Source of the DNA: Ceratopteris richardii | Lineage: Eukaryota > Streptophyta > Polypodiopsida > Polypodiales > Pteridaceae | Length of the DNA stretch: 64,000 nt | Direction: 5' to 3' | Assembly: GCA_020310875.1 (NCBI GenBank) | Contig: CM035431.1 | Location: forward strand, 11,699,598 to 11,763,597 | The notes under the pieces: generated by a model | Database searches by the model: none | Told to the model about the DNA's origin: nothing | What the model saw: only the letters and a program-made list of their open reading frames with translations | Made by a program: the position numbers and the translations under genes | In this document: positions 41,114 through 51,832 of the stretch, one piece after another | Layout: every line of letters begins with the position of its first letter | Numbering within the stretch: position 1 is the first letter of the stretch

Positions 41114-44044
41114 CTATGATGCATAATTGGGATTCATCTGATAGCTGGGCTGCCTATTTGGTTTAGCTTCAGGCTTTAGCATGACCCTGTGCTGATATAT
41201 GCGCGGATCTAATCCTTTCATATCTTTGTAATCCCATGCAAAGACGTCTGAGAATTCGCGAAGGAGCTGAATCAATTTAGCCTGAAAGATTTCCGGTAAG
41301 TTCTGCCTTATCTTTACAGGTCGTGGATGCTCTTCATCTCCTAGATCGTACGTGGTTATCTGATCTTCTGGGACATAAAATTGTTGTGGTTTCTGTACAT
41401 CATATGTTGACTTGAACAGTGCTTGTAATTCATCATCATATGTGGGGATACTATCTTCATGCTTAATTGTATTAGTAATAGGTGTGATTGTACATACCGA
41501 GGTGTTCCAATTGTCTATAACAGACTGTAAATCAACAGTCCCTACGGTCATCAAATCAGCATTACTCTTCAGAAATTCCTCTTCTTCATCATCTGATAAT
41601 CCATCTAACATGTGGACAGGTTCGGCAAAATATGGTCTGGCGTGCAGTTCGCAGGGTTGTATGGTATCTAATTTTACTACATATCTACGGCTGGCATCTT
41701 TGAACGTAAGCTCTTGGGCAGACCAGTCTTGTATTACCTTCGCATGCTTCAGCCAAGGTCGGCCGAAAAGAAGGTTGTAATCCAAAGTGGATTCTGGCAG
41801 ATCTAGTATAACAAAATTCATTTTGAAGGTCGTACCTTGTAAAGTGATGGGTACATTTCGCACAAGTCCTACAGGATGTACTCTAGATTGGTCTGCCATT
41901 CTGACAAAAAATTGCACTGGTTCGATTTCGGTCCATCCTAACCTATTGCATAAGGTTGTAGTTGCAATGTTGACACCAGAGCCTCCATCAATCAAGACCT
42001 GTGTAATTTTGTGATTCTTGTACCATACTGTAATCAAGGGAACTGAATGATCGATCGTAGAATTGGATTCCGGTTGAACTGCTGCTGTCGCCAGAATACA
42101 AGAAGGCACCGGACTAAACTGCGGCTGGAACTGTTGTCGAATCCCAGGTACTAATGCCAGAAGTTGACCGAGAGGTAAAGTGATAGATGCCTTGGATAAA
42201 ATTTCCCAAGCTTGTTGAGATTGGTTGTCCTGCTCCTTTGGACTTGAGGTTTCCGCTGGTGTAGAAGTTTTTGCTGTTGTTTCTACTGCTGATGATAACT
42301 CTGATGTTGTTCCCTTTTGTTGCGTTCCTTCCTTTGATGCAGCTTGACTCACCGGAATAGGTTCTGGGAACACTGGTGATTCTGTTGCGGTCCAGTGACT
42401 GGCCTTGTTATACATCTTATGTTGCTCTCGTATCCCTGGTTCGAATACTTCTGCTGCTGTCTGCAGCTGTTTACCTGATCTGGTCTGAACTGTAGCAGCT
42501 TGCGTTTCTATTGGCGTAATTTGTACCATGTTGGCCATTGGGTTTTGCCGCTCCTTTTTCCTCTGATCATACTCAGCTGCGTCCTTGCAATATCTCCTAA
42601 TGTGTCCGAATTCACCACAAAAATGACAGCGTGGCGGTGGTAAATTGGGGTTTTCCGCGGGAGGTCCATTCTGCCATCGGTTGGCGTTATAATTGTTATT
42701 CCTTTGTCCTCGGTAGTTCCGATATCCCTGTGGTTGGTTGTTTCTCAGTTGCGGAGGTACATAGTGATTCACGGCCTGTCCATGTTCTTGAATAACAGCA
42801 TTGACTGTTGCTGTTCCCTGTATTCTGGCATTGTAGACACAATTTCCGGTGGAGTGTCCGGCAGTGTTGCAGATAGCGCAGAATGTTTGATTTAGCGCAC
42901 AGTTAGCACTTGTGTGCCCTGAATTTTTGCACGTAGTGCAGTATACTTGCCTGGTTATATCCTCCGTCATATTTTTGTTTGTCCTTAACCACTCCAAATC
43001 TTCGGAAAATCCACCAACCTTGGATTCCAACTGTAGGGCCATTGCAATGACTGCATCCAGTGTCATTGCTCCAACACATCTGATGATCATAATCTGCTTC
43101 AGTTGTGGGGTTAGTCCATTGATAAACCATTGAGAGATGACATCGTCAGGTAAATTAGCATGTGCCTGTGGTATCTGCCGCAGATGTGTTCTGAAGAGAG
43201 TAGCGTATTCCTGGACAGTCTGATTCGCCTTCTGTCGGTTGCTCTGTAGATACTCAAAGATTTCAGCGGGATTCTTCTTAAGTCTGAATCGTTGTAGAAA
43301 GGCATCTCGTACTGCATCATAGGTGCCAAAATGATTAATGTCGTATTCCGTAAGCCATCTAGCCGCTTCATTGACCAGAGTGGCTTGAAAAACAATGGCC
43401 TTGTACGCCTGATCTGGTGGGTGGTTAAGTACTGCATAACTTATCTCAAAAGTTCGTACATGGGCGTCTGGGTCATCTCCTGGGAACCCACCGAATTTCG
43501 TGTAGGTTACTCCTGTTGGGGGCGGCCTCAGTTGACCTAACTGTTGTTGTTGTTGTTGTCCGTCCATCGTGGGTGTCTCTGGTCCTTCTTCTGTATTTTG
43601 AGGTTGCTCAGTTGAACTGTCAGAATCTGAGTCGCCGGATGGCGTGCCTTCTGGTGTCTTGTTTTTGCGCAGGATACTTCGGACCTCAGCTTCGAATAGG
43701 TCTCCCTCTTTCTGGATGTCTAATATCCGAAATCTTTCTTCCAGACATGCGGGTCTGGCCGAGGATTCTGCAAAAAATGCTAATCCTTGACCACTAGTTG
43801 GTGTTTCTATTACCGGAATATCACCGGAATGAGCTAACAGTCTACCAGACTGTAGCGTTTTTTTGCTTGTATTGATTCCTTTTCCTAGAGTTTGTCTAAT
43901 CTCAAGCGGCGTCTTGATAGATTCTGGAATTACTATACTTTGGTTAGGCTGGGTCGAGGTGACACCAGCATGTACCAAAGGCGTTGATCGTTCTACCGGA
44001 ATATGACCGGAATTAATTCTAGCGTCCTTAACTTGTTCGTCCAC
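41114..44044 (-). CDS. Element C gag-protease
   Basis: 976 residues. Gag capsid domain ~185-310 (GDDPDAHVRTFEI, WLTEYDINHFGTYDAVRDAF). Three canonical CX2CX4HX4C knuckles: CTTCKNSGHTSANC, CAICNTAGHSTGNC and CHFCGEFGHIRRYC (~370-505). Retropepsin ~670-770 with LIDGGSGVNIATT and LLFGRPWL; the D-G-G-S form is common in Tat-type gypsy. It ends just into RT at the TAG. The N-terminus has two copies of SG(H/D)IPV encoded by the 11-bp repeat. It would form particles and process gag; RT would be missing without suppression. Confidence 0.88.
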   Translation of the reverse strand: MDEQVKDARINSGHIPVERSTPLVHAGVTSTQPNQSIVIPESIKTPLEIRQTLGKGINTSKKTLQSGRLLAHSGDIPVIETPTSGQGLAFFAESSARPACLEERFRILDIQKEGDLFEAEVRSILRKNKTPEGTPSGDSDSDSSTEQPQNTEEGPETPTMDGQQQQQQLGQLRPPPTGVTYTKFGGFPGDDPDAHVRTFEISYAVLNHPPDQAYKAIVFQATLVNEAARWLTEYDINHFGTYDAVRDAFLQRFRLKKNPAEIFEYLQSNRQKANQTVQEYATLFRTHLRQIPQAHANLPDDVISQWFINGLTPQLKQIMIIRCVGAMTLDAVIAMALQLESKVGGFSEDLEWLRTNKNMTEDITRQVYCTTCKNSGHTSANCALNQTFCAICNTAGHSTGNCVYNARIQGTATVNAVIQEHGQAVNHYVPPQLRNNQPQGYRNYRGQRNNNYNANRWQNGPPAENPNLPPPRCHFCGEFGHIRRYCKDAAEYDQRKKERQNPMANMVQITPIETQAATVQTRSGKQLQTAAEVFEPGIREQHKMYNKASHWTATESPVFPEPIPVSQAASKEGTQQKGTTSELSSAVETTAKTSTPAETSSPKEQDNQSQQAWEILSKASITLPLGQLLALVPGIRQQFQPQFSPVPSCILATAAVQPESNSTIDHSVPLITVWYKNHKITQVLIDGGSGVNIATTTLCNRLGWTEIEPVQFFVRMADQSRVHPVGLVRNVPITLQGTTFKMNFVILDLPESTLDYNLLFGRPWLKHAKVIQDWSAQELTFKDASRRYVVKLDTIQPCELHARPYFAEPVHMLDGLSDDEEEEFLKSNADLMTVGTVDLQSVIDNWNTSVCTITPITNTIKHEDSIPTYDDELQALFKSTYDVQKPQQFYVPEDQITTYDLGDEEHPRPVKIRQNLPEIFQAKLIQLLREFSDVFAWDYKDMKGLDPRIYQHRVMLKPEAKPNRQPSYQMNPNYAS

Positions 44045-44317
44045 TGAGTCAAGTCATGTTCGAACTTCTTCTCCTAGAGTTGTTTTTTTTGTTTCCGTCG
44101 TCTGGGTCCTAGGATACGTTTCACCAGACCGAGTAACCGGCGTGTATCATTGCCCAGTGATACTATCTGAGCAGTTTGCAACAATCTGGGTCTGTTGCTA
44201 CTGTCAGTAAATCAGATGTTACTGGATGTTTGCTTCTTACAAACCGCTTAGCACTTTTAATGCCACTTTCTCACAAGTAACTCGTAATCAAATGCTACCT
44301 TTACCGTAGTTGCCACC
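44045..44317 (-). other. Element C leader
   Basis: About 270 bp between primer site and gag ATG. No ORF or repeat array; much shorter than the leaders of B and E. Confidence 0.6.
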
Positions 44318-44335
44318 TTCCCACAGACGGCGCCA
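44318..44335 (-). promoter_or_regulatory. Element C primer binding site
   Basis: In element sense TGGCGCCGTCTGTGGGAA, 2 nt inside the 5' LTR. It starts TGGCGCCG, as in B and E, then differs. I do not assign the tRNA with confidence. Confidence 0.8.
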
Positions 44336-44337
44336 AT

Positions 44338-45382
44338 TGTTAAACTGTTTCTGGTTTGAGTGTTACTTTACTTCCTATTCAAATGTTTTTCGTTCAATTT
44401 GGTTTTAAATCTTCTAACCGTGATTCGTTCTCTTAGCCACGTGGGTTCTTGGGAGTGGTAGGGGTCTGTTAAACAGAGGCCCTATACTAACTTCCCAATT
44501 TAACACACAATCTTACGGTCATTCCGTCCTTAGCTCAGTATCCCTCCCTGAACAATGGAAGTCTGTTCAGCGTATTGGTATTAGAACCCCAGGACTGAGG
44601 TTAGCGGGCCGCTACGTACTCCTCACACAAAAGGTATTTCAAGACCACCTGATTCGTACTTATTCAAGGTAGGTAGGTTTGCCAACTAGACATTATACAT
44701 TAAGGTCACGCGAATTCGAACAGTTAATCTCCTCGTAATAACCCATCCACCACAAATCAGCGCTGTTCTTATTACACGGTTACTAATCTTCCCGTAGTTG
44801 GGGTAAACAACACTTATAATATACGATAACGAATTCAGCGACTTACAAAGAATCTACAGACAATTAGTTCGAGGTTACTCTTCGCACTACTTACTTCACA
44901 GAAGAACTAACAGATAACATAACACACTGGTCGTACTCAGAATCCTACTTAACCATCACCGAACAGATTCGCCACACACTACAGCTGATTCATCTTCCCG
45001 TATTCAGGTGAGTATACTCGACTAGTAGGACTACAGACGCAACGGCTCAAGCGGAACTTATCCCTTCAACAACATATACGCGCACACAAGACGTGGTAAC
45101 AATCTCAGCGAAACTTAATCAGACAGCACGCTAACCTTCCCCCAAAAATCAGGGACTAAAACCAGGGACTACCTGCTCTTTCTTTTCATTGCTTTAAATA
45201 GAGGATTTTTTTACAAGGGTGCGCTCTTCTGCAGTTTTTCTGCGCGTTCCCTGAAAGATTCTCTTTTTCATTTAAGTTCCCTGTCCTCGTACTCTTGTCC
45301 TTGTTCGGCGGCCGTCCAGTTACTTTCACATTTAAGGCATTTGTCTGGGTTCATCCATCCTGGTTTGTCGGCTCCTCTAACA
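44338..45382 (-). repeat. Element C 5' LTR
   Basis: 1045 bp; TGTTAAAC...CTAACA on the plus strand. Partner of 33171-34215. Confidence 0.93.
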
Positions 45383-45657
45383 GTTTACAACACAGTTTTG
45401 GTACATCTAAGAGGCAGCAAGAATATCTAACAGTAAACAAACAAAACAATTGTAAAGATTGAGTTAAATCATATCAAAATTGAAGCTTGAAGAAAAGTTG
45501 CAGATTTTTGTAAAGTGAATTTTTGAGTTTCACTAAGCACAGTAATAAAGTTTTCAGTTTTAGAAAGGTTGCTAAGCTACTGATGATTATGGAGGTGTTC
45601 TAATATCACTTTAGCTTAGTTCTTGTGACGTATTTTCGCATATGTTGCACACATGAC
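45383..45657. other. Non-coding DNA between C and H
   Basis: 275 bp of AT-rich sequence with no ORF or recognisable repeat. With 33101-33170 it is the old target of element C. Confidence 0.5.
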
Positions 45658-46230
45658 TGTTGGTGCATATCAATCACCAATTGAATGTTTGAAGACTAAA
45701 GAATGAAGGATGAGATCAATTCTTGAAGCTTGAAAGGAAGATACATTCAGAGTATGTGGGAATGTACACATATGTACATAGTTCACTTAGATCTTTGATT
45801 AGTCATAGACTTGTACAAATTTATCTATAAATACCTTGAAAATGTCGAGGCATGATATGAGAGCTTATGTATGAATAGATAGAAGTCAAGAATGAGGAAG
45901 ATAGATGTCATGAGACATGTGAAAAGTTAGTTGAGTTTTCTCTCATCACTCAACTGTAACTTTCTGAGTAAATGAAGAAATATTGCGCCCGATCTTTTCG
46001 TGTCTGCTCCGTCTGTGTTTGATCAATTGTAAAATCCTTTTGAGGATATCTAAGTTGGTAGCTAATGAGTCTGTGACCTGAGTTTCAGAGTCTAATTGCA
46101 AACAGGCTAGGAGAATTGTGTGTAGGAACATTCATATGTGTTGAGTGTTTACAGTTCTCTGAAACAGGCGCAATTTTCGATCTTAATCTTTTGATCAGTT
46201 CTCACTCCATAGTTTAAAGTTTTGTGCAAG
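45658..46230 (+). repeat. Copia H 5' LTR, left part
   Basis: Starts tgttggtgcatatc and has a TATA box ctataaatac at 45825-45834. It is interrupted by E at a GCAAG duplication and resumes at 61182. Joined length about 1.02 kb. The 3' LTR is outside the window, so the start is inferred. Confidence 0.65.
46226..46230. repeat. Element E target-site duplication, left copy (GCAAG)
   Basis: Exact match to 61177-61181 on the other side of E. Confidence 0.9.
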
Positions 46231-46878
46231 TGTTGGAAGCAGCCAGAGGCACAGACGCCACGGAAGCATGTAAAGACGGAGCAGGAAGCCAGTCGGATCA
46301 ATTTTCCAAACAAATATGTTTCTTATTAATTCTTCAAACACTCAACAGTGATTATTATCACTAATTGTAACATATGTATCATAAAAAACCCCCATTTTGT
46401 AATCCATAGTTCCATTTTGTGCAAGCCGAGGAGTCCTCGAGCTTGAGGAGCTTAGGTAGAATGCGCGTACCAATTTTCGTTATTTTTAGATACCGTTTAC
46501 CCTTCCAAATAGCCTCTAGGACTTATTTTTTAACTAGGCCGGTCACTAGATGTGAAACCGGTCAAAACTAGTCTAGAAACTATAAAAAGAGCTAGAGAGC
46601 TCATTTTTGAGGTTGGTTCATTTTAGCTTGTTTGAGATTAGAGTTATTTTGAGCTTGTAAGAGTGTTCTTGAGTAATAGAGCTAATTTCCTACCTTCCAT
46701 TGTGTCTTGCTTGTCTCTTCATTGTGTGTGTATGTGTGTGTGCATCTTTGTGCTTCTCACCTTCACTCTCACATCGTCTCACATTCACGATCTTCATATC
46801 ACTCCTACCTCTCCCACGGATTGACATTAAGGAGGTGAAGTTTCTTAACGTGGTTCTCACCATTGTGCTAGAGCAACA
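46231..46878 (+). repeat. Element E 5' LTR
   Basis: 648 bp, TGTTGGAAGCAGCC...GAGCAACA, near-identical to 60529-61176. TATA box CTATAAAAAG at 46580-46589. A TG microsatellite lies near 46724-46742. Confidence 0.95.
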
Positions 46879-46885
46879 CCAAATT

Positions 46886-46903
46886 TGGCGCCGTTGCCGG
46901 GGA
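46886..46903 (+). promoter_or_regulatory. Element E primer binding site (tRNA-Asp)
   Basis: TGGCGCCGTTGCCGGGGA, 7 nt after the LTR, the exact sequence used by B. Confidence 0.92.
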
Positions 46904-47179
46904 TCGAGTCTAGGACGAATGTGTGATGGTAAGAGTATAGCAAGAAGTGGCGTTGGAAGGTAAAAATTTCAGTTTCTGTTGTTGTTTTTACTTAGTTTTT
47001 AGTATTTTTCACCTCCCCCACACTCCATCTTCATCACCGCATCATCATCTTCATCTCCAAAAAAATCAGAAAATTCACCATATCCACCCATTCTCCTCAT
47101 TTCCCCTCATTTGTGCATGCGAGAGAGCGAGAGAGAACTTTTGTGCTTGTGTGTGCTTGTGTTTTCTTGAGTTTTCTTG

Positions 47180-47188
47180 CAGGTACAG
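47180..47188 (+). other. Candidate 5' splice site in E leader
   Basis: CAG/GTACAG, conserved with B at 22141-22150 in the same place relative to the GA-rich stretch. Confidence 0.35.
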
Positions 47189-47261
47189 AGCTTCAGAGCA
47201 TCATGAGAGCTTCCAAAAGGTAAAACATGTACTTTCTGTCAGAAATTTCCGAGTAGGGCGG

Positions 47262-48020
47262 ACCATCGCGATGGTCTGCAACTTTCGGACTTTGAGGTAG
47301 GCGACCACACCACGAGGAAGGCGATCCCTGCGCATACACGGAACCATTTTTGCATTTCAAAAATTCATTGTTTGGTGGACCATCGCGATTGGCTCAGACC
47401 ATCGCGATTGTGTCGCACCATCGCGATAGGCTCACGCCATCGCGACGGCTCGGCCGGACCATCGCGACGGTTCATCTTTTCGGACCATCGCGACGGTTCA
47501 CTTGAGCCATCGCGACGGTCCACCTGGACCATCGCGATTGTTCAGCTGACCCCGGACCATCGCGATTGGCTCATGCCATCGCCACGACGGTGCCACGTGT
47601 CAAGATAGACCATCGCGACGGTTCGTTTTTCGGACCATCGCGACAGCCCAAAATCGGACCATCGCGATTGGCTCACGCCATCGCACTTGTGACCATCGCG
47701 ACGGGTCACCCCGGACCATCGCGATTGTCCACCTTTGACCGTTGACCGCGCCATCGCGACGGTTCATTTTTTCGGACCATCGCGACGGTTCGATTTTCAC
47801 GCCATCGCGATTGTCCACCTTTGACCGTTGACCGCGCCATCGCGACGGTTCATTTTTTGGACCATCGCGACGGTCCATTTCCACGCCATCGCGATCGTTC
47901 ACTTCGAGCCATCGCGACGGTTCGCCTTTTCGGGCCATCGCGATTGTCCAAATTCCACGCCATCGCGACGGTTCGCTCGGACCATCGCGACGGTCCCCGA
48001 CCATCGCGATTGTGCACCCC
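47262..48020 (+). repeat. TCGCGA-core irregular repeat array in E leader
   Basis: About 26 copies of CCATCGCGA(C/T), typically in GGACCATCGCGACGGTTCA-like units spaced about 20-35 bp. Same core and same position as the array in B; the flanking bases of the unit differ. Confidence 0.88.
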
Positions 48021-48855
48021 CATCGCAAATTTTGGACTTCAATTTTTGACCAATTTTGAGGGTATTTTTGAGAAATTCTTGGACCATTAGACTCATAGGA
48101 GACCCCTTAGCTCATATTGGAAGGAAAACCTGATTGTCAGTTTTTACCCCCCAGGGCCTGAACGCTCATAACTTTTTCATCCGAAGTCCGTTTTTTGAGC
48201 TTAATAGCTCATTAGAAAGCTATTGACGAGTACTACGTGACCTCAACTGTTTTTTTCTTAAAGGATACGCCTATTTTTAGATAAGCTAATTTGAGGTTCA
48301 CTCAGTTAGGGACTAGAAAGCCAAGGGGCACACATTGAAAATTTGAGCTTAAAAGGTGTATATACTCAAGTGTTTAATCATCTTGTGAATTGGTCTAACA
48401 TTGGAATTTTCCAGGTCTAGCAAGGGCAATCCAAGGCAAGCAAGCAAGCAAGGCAGTGGAGACAGCAGAGCTTGGGAAGCACGGCTTCTTGGGCAACAGG
48501 GCATCAGAGCAACCAGAAAAGCCGACTCGAGGTTGGAAGATTACTCAACCCCCTCAGTCAATTCTTAGCTTAGGCTAAACGGTAGTTGTGGATTAACGAC
48601 GATAGGAACGCCTCAAGTTCAAGATACCTAATTCTATCAAGTTTAAGACTTAAAGTAAAGGTGTGTGTGACGCGAAAACCTAAAGAAAAGAACATAAGTC
48701 TGACGGAACGAGAACTCAAAATTATCACGGAAAGTCGAATTCCTGACGCATACAGTAAGACAAGAATCCAAAGAAATCTAAAAAGAATCAAGAAAATAAT
48801 AACAAAGAATCATTGACGATCTGAGTATGTACTGAGTGTGCAAGGAAGAAAATTA

Positions 48856-51822
48856 ATGAACCTTAGATCAGGGAGACACATAGGTAAGTCGGACCGACGA
48901 AGCCTTAGATCTTCAGAGGCAAGTGTAAGAACTACTGCTCGATCGTGGGCTCAGCAATTGAATAGTAATTACCCCAACGAGAGCTCAGATACTAGCGAAT
49001 CAGAAATGGCATTTAGCACAGAAAGACCAGAAGGAGGGTCTAATGTAGCATACTTAGAAAGACCAGAAGGACCCTATAGAACGCAATTAGAGTTTCTCCG
49101 AACCAACCGATTAGGTGCTCGCATCTATGAAGATGGTTTGCGAAGGCAAGTGGTGCAACTGCACAACCCTGATCAACCCATTGGATTGGAGAGACCAGTG
49201 GTGAAATTTGAGAGAGACGCATACATAGACAAGGAAGGAACCATGTACGTCCTAAGTACGCAGCCAAACAATACGAACGAGTTTGGCGTGATTCAACCAG
49301 AGACGGAAGCAAAATCTCAAGGAAAAGAATCATTAGACGAACCTAGAACACCTAGAGGGAAATCTGTACTGACACGAGTACTAATCCCAGATTGGATCCC
49401 TCAGGACAACAGAAGCATAGAGTTGTTTGTAAATAAAGAAACGGATGAAGCCTTTTGGAGATACAAGACCGAGATACTTAGTGAGGTAGGTATCATCACA
49501 ATATACGAGTTCAAGGACCCGGATACACCTGGAAAGGTTGTATACCTGGATGAGACTTCAGAAAGAGTCTTTGTGGTGCCTGACCACGCTAAAAACACAT
49601 ATACATGGAGAGGTGAATTGATATTCCCTCCATCTAGAATGAACTTGAATACAAGACAACCAGGGGCAGGAACATCATCAGCCCATGGAAATCAAAGAGA
49701 AAAGAATAAAGAAAGACCCGAACTAAGCTTCACTCATCCCATAGGGAGAGATAGAACAACCACGGATCGACCAAGAGATCATGGAATACCAGGTGGTAGA
49801 GATGATTTTCCTCTACCTAGACCACGTGAACACGCAAGAACATTGAGACCCACACAGTTAGTAAAATCAATGAAGAATTATTTTGATGGGACAGGAGACC
49901 CCTACGACCATGTCGCAGAATTCAAGCAAGTACTAAGAGCGGAACAAGTTGAAGACATGTTTACGCAATACAACACATTTGGACTAACGTTAAAGAATAC
50001 CGCTTTAACTTGGTTCCAACCTTTGCAACAAAGGCAATTTAGGGACATCCATCACCTTTTGGAGTCATTCATTACTGAATTCTCTAAAAGTGGGGTTAGA
50101 CATGATACGTCTTCGTTGATTCATAGCTTTAAACAGACCCATCAGGAAACAGTTAGACTCGCAGGACATAGGTTTAGACAATATGTTGAACGATGTCCAA
50201 TGCAAGAGCTACCCTCACAAGCCAAGCAAGTGTCATTGTTCCTAGATGGCTTGTTGAGCTCTAAACTACGCTCCTATGTGTACCTAAAAGAACCCAGAAC
50301 GCTAGAGCAGTGTGTAAGAATTTGCATAGACATTGAGGACAACTTAGGAGACGAGTTGGAACTCTCAAAGGTCTATAAGGACTCAGACTGTTCATCTCTA
50401 GCATCCACGAAATTGTCTAGCTCGATAGAGGACCTAGCAGAGAAAGTGGCCCAGAAACTAGGAGTTTCTAGTAAACCTAGGGAGTTTACAAACAAGCGTT
50501 GCTACACCTGTGGTGGTAATCATTTGGCAAACATGTGTCCCAATGCACCTCAACCACAAGCCAACCCTAGTGGCCAATATTGCACAATTGAGAGAAGATA
50601 CACGAATCATACGGCTCAGGACTGCCCATACAACAAACAAACCGTGAGACAGAACTACCCGCAAACGTACCAGCAGCCAGGTAGGTATCAAGGCCAATAC
50701 AATGCTCAGTCTTATTACTATAGGCCTCCTCAGAATTACCCATACCAGGCTCAACAGAGACCTCAACCTGTCCTAGCTCAGCAGCCACCACCACCAGCGA
50801 ATGTTATCACAGTCAAATACGCTGCTGCAGAAGAAAACCTAAGTAGGGCCTTAGTGCCTTCTTCACCCCTGATCACCGAAAGTGACCCAAACTCAAACAG
50901 TTTTGACTCTACTCATGTAACTAGTCCACCCGCTTATTACACGGAGTCACCAGAACATGTGGAGACATATCATTATGATAGTCCACCAATGGAACCTAGT
51001 TGGGAGCCAGACTATACTAATGTGATGTACGCAAACCCAAACCCACGGCCCCAATTGAGACAACAGAGACCACAGGGCCCTAGAGGACCATGCTTTAGGT
51101 GCCAAGGAGATCATTTTATAAAGGATTGTCCACATCCTCCCATAACAGGACAATCACCGTTCTATAACATCCAAGGCTTTTGTGCCAATTGTGGCAAAGA
51201 GCATATAATCAAAGATTGTCCTAAGAACCCAGTTAATGCTTCGAATGTGACACCGATCAATGTGATAGGTATTGTGAATAACGCAGATGGATCCAACCCT
51301 ACCTACGTGCCTATCCAAGCTATAACAAGAGCCCAGGCGCTCTTACAGAACCAACAGCTTAATCAAGAGAAGGTAGCTGGAACCAGTGAAGTAGCAGAAT
51401 CTAGCAGTAAAAAGACAAAATCTTGGAAAGATTCTCGAGAAAGAATTAAGAGAAAATGGAGTAAAAAGATAACTGAGTTGGAAGGAAGTTTAAAGGAATC
51501 TAGAGCCAAAATCCAAGAATTGACCTCACAAGAACTGAATCAAGAGAACCCAGCTCAGAAATCAGGATCAGTGTTAGCGGAACCCATACCGGAAAATCTA
51601 GACATGATGTTTCGTGCATATGAGGCTAGATTAAAAGAGGGACCTCAAGTAGCTGAAATGAGTAAGAATTACCCTCGAGCTGATCTAGAAATTGAGAGAA
51701 CTAAACTTTGCATGAAGATGGTAGAACTAGCACAAGCTTTGTTCGAAGCCTCTAGATATCTTAACTGGAATAACATGGCAAAACCGGACACATATCCCAT
51801 AGTTAAGGCAAATATCCCATAG
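48856..51822 (+). CDS. Element E gag, C-terminus cut by deletion
   Basis: Gag of 988 residues, starting MNLRSGRH as in B (an ATG 18 nt upstream is in frame but has no counterpart). Capsid domain ~330-490 (LVKSMKNYFDGTGDPYDHVA). Knuckles of the CX2CX3HX4C form: CYTCGGNHLANMC, CFRCQGDHFIKDC and CANCGKEHIIKDC. A coiled/charged region follows, and after NNMAKPDT the sequence jumps to a 20-bp duplicated piece of RT and the TAG at 51820-51822. Compared with B, about 950 residues (linker, protease 1, RT palm) are missing here. It could still form particles. Confidence 0.88.
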   Translation: MNLRSGRHIGKSDRRSLRSSEASVRTTARSWAQQLNSNYPNESSDTSESEMAFSTERPEGGSNVAYLERPEGPYRTQLEFLRTNRLGARIYEDGLRRQVVQLHNPDQPIGLERPVVKFERDAYIDKEGTMYVLSTQPNNTNEFGVIQPETEAKSQGKESLDEPRTPRGKSVLTRVLIPDWIPQDNRSIELFVNKETDEAFWRYKTEILSEVGIITIYEFKDPDTPGKVVYLDETSERVFVVPDHAKNTYTWRGELIFPPSRMNLNTRQPGAGTSSAHGNQREKNKERPELSFTHPIGRDRTTTDRPRDHGIPGGRDDFPLPRPREHARTLRPTQLVKSMKNYFDGTGDPYDHVAEFKQVLRAEQVEDMFTQYNTFGLTLKNTALTWFQPLQQRQFRDIHHLLESFITEFSKSGVRHDTSSLIHSFKQTHQETVRLAGHRFRQYVERCPMQELPSQAKQVSLFLDGLLSSKLRSYVYLKEPRTLEQCVRICIDIEDNLGDELELSKVYKDSDCSSLASTKLSSSIEDLAEKVAQKLGVSSKPREFTNKRCYTCGGNHLANMCPNAPQPQANPSGQYCTIERRYTNHTAQDCPYNKQTVRQNYPQTYQQPGRYQGQYNAQSYYYRPPQNYPYQAQQRPQPVLAQQPPPPANVITVKYAAAEENLSRALVPSSPLITESDPNSNSFDSTHVTSPPAYYTESPEHVETYHYDSPPMEPSWEPDYTNVMYANPNPRPQLRQQRPQGPRGPCFRCQGDHFIKDCPHPPITGQSPFYNIQGFCANCGKEHIIKDCPKNPVNASNVTPINVIGIVNNADGSNPTYVPIQAITRAQALLQNQQLNQEKVAGTSEVAESSSKKTKSWKDSRERIKRKWSKKITELEGSLKESRAKIQELTSQELNQENPAQKSGSVLAEPIPENLDMMFRAYEARLKEGPQVAEMSKNYPRADLEIERTKLCMKMVELAQALFEASRYLNWNNMAKPDTYPIVKANIP

Positions 51823-51832
51823 TTAAGGCAAA
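51791..51832 (+). repeat. 20-bp tandem duplication at the E deletion junction
   Basis: ATATCCCATAGTTAAGGCAA occurs twice in a row. The second copy reads into RT as I-P-stop-L-R-Q-I-F-D-K, matching B's I-P-E-L-R-Q-I-F-D-K, so the stop replaces Glu. The first copy is out of that register and joins gag. Confidence 0.8.

Larger units (their letters stand above)
33171..45382 (-). mobile_element. Ty3/gypsy element C with two accessory ORFs
   Basis: A 12,212-bp element on the minus strand. It has 1045-bp LTRs of about 99% identity by eye (TGTTA...TAACA ends), primer site 44318-44335, gag-protease, pol, then two further ORFs. Integrase ends in a GPY/F-like segment without chromodomain. A single stop codon splits gag-protease from pol. 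Flanks share GTTT (33167-33170 and 45383-45386); a 5-bp AGTTT duplication is possible if the terminal A is counted as target. Confidence 0.92.
46904..48855 (+). other. Element E 5' leader
   Basis: About 1.95 kb without a convincing gene. Order: CAT/CTT-rich stretch (47015-47090), GA-rich stretch, donor-like TTCTTGCAG/GTACAG (47180-47188), TCGCGA array, then sequence homologous to the B leader up to gag. The small ORFs here are repeat translations. Confidence 0.75.

Noticed and set aside
46700..46963. ORF of Cys/Leu-rich peptide also present at 60998-61192
   Set aside because: Located in both E LTRs over a TG microsatellite; no sign of coding constraint.
47262..48020. CRISPR-like array of regularly recurring ATCGCGA units
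   Set aside because: Spacing and unit length are irregular, spacers are themselves made of decayed units, and the setting is the leader of a plant retrotransposon.
47372..48096. ORFs over the E leader array (recurring H-R-D-G, S-R-W peptides)
   Set aside because: Repeat-driven open frames on both strands; no conserved protein between B and E leaders.
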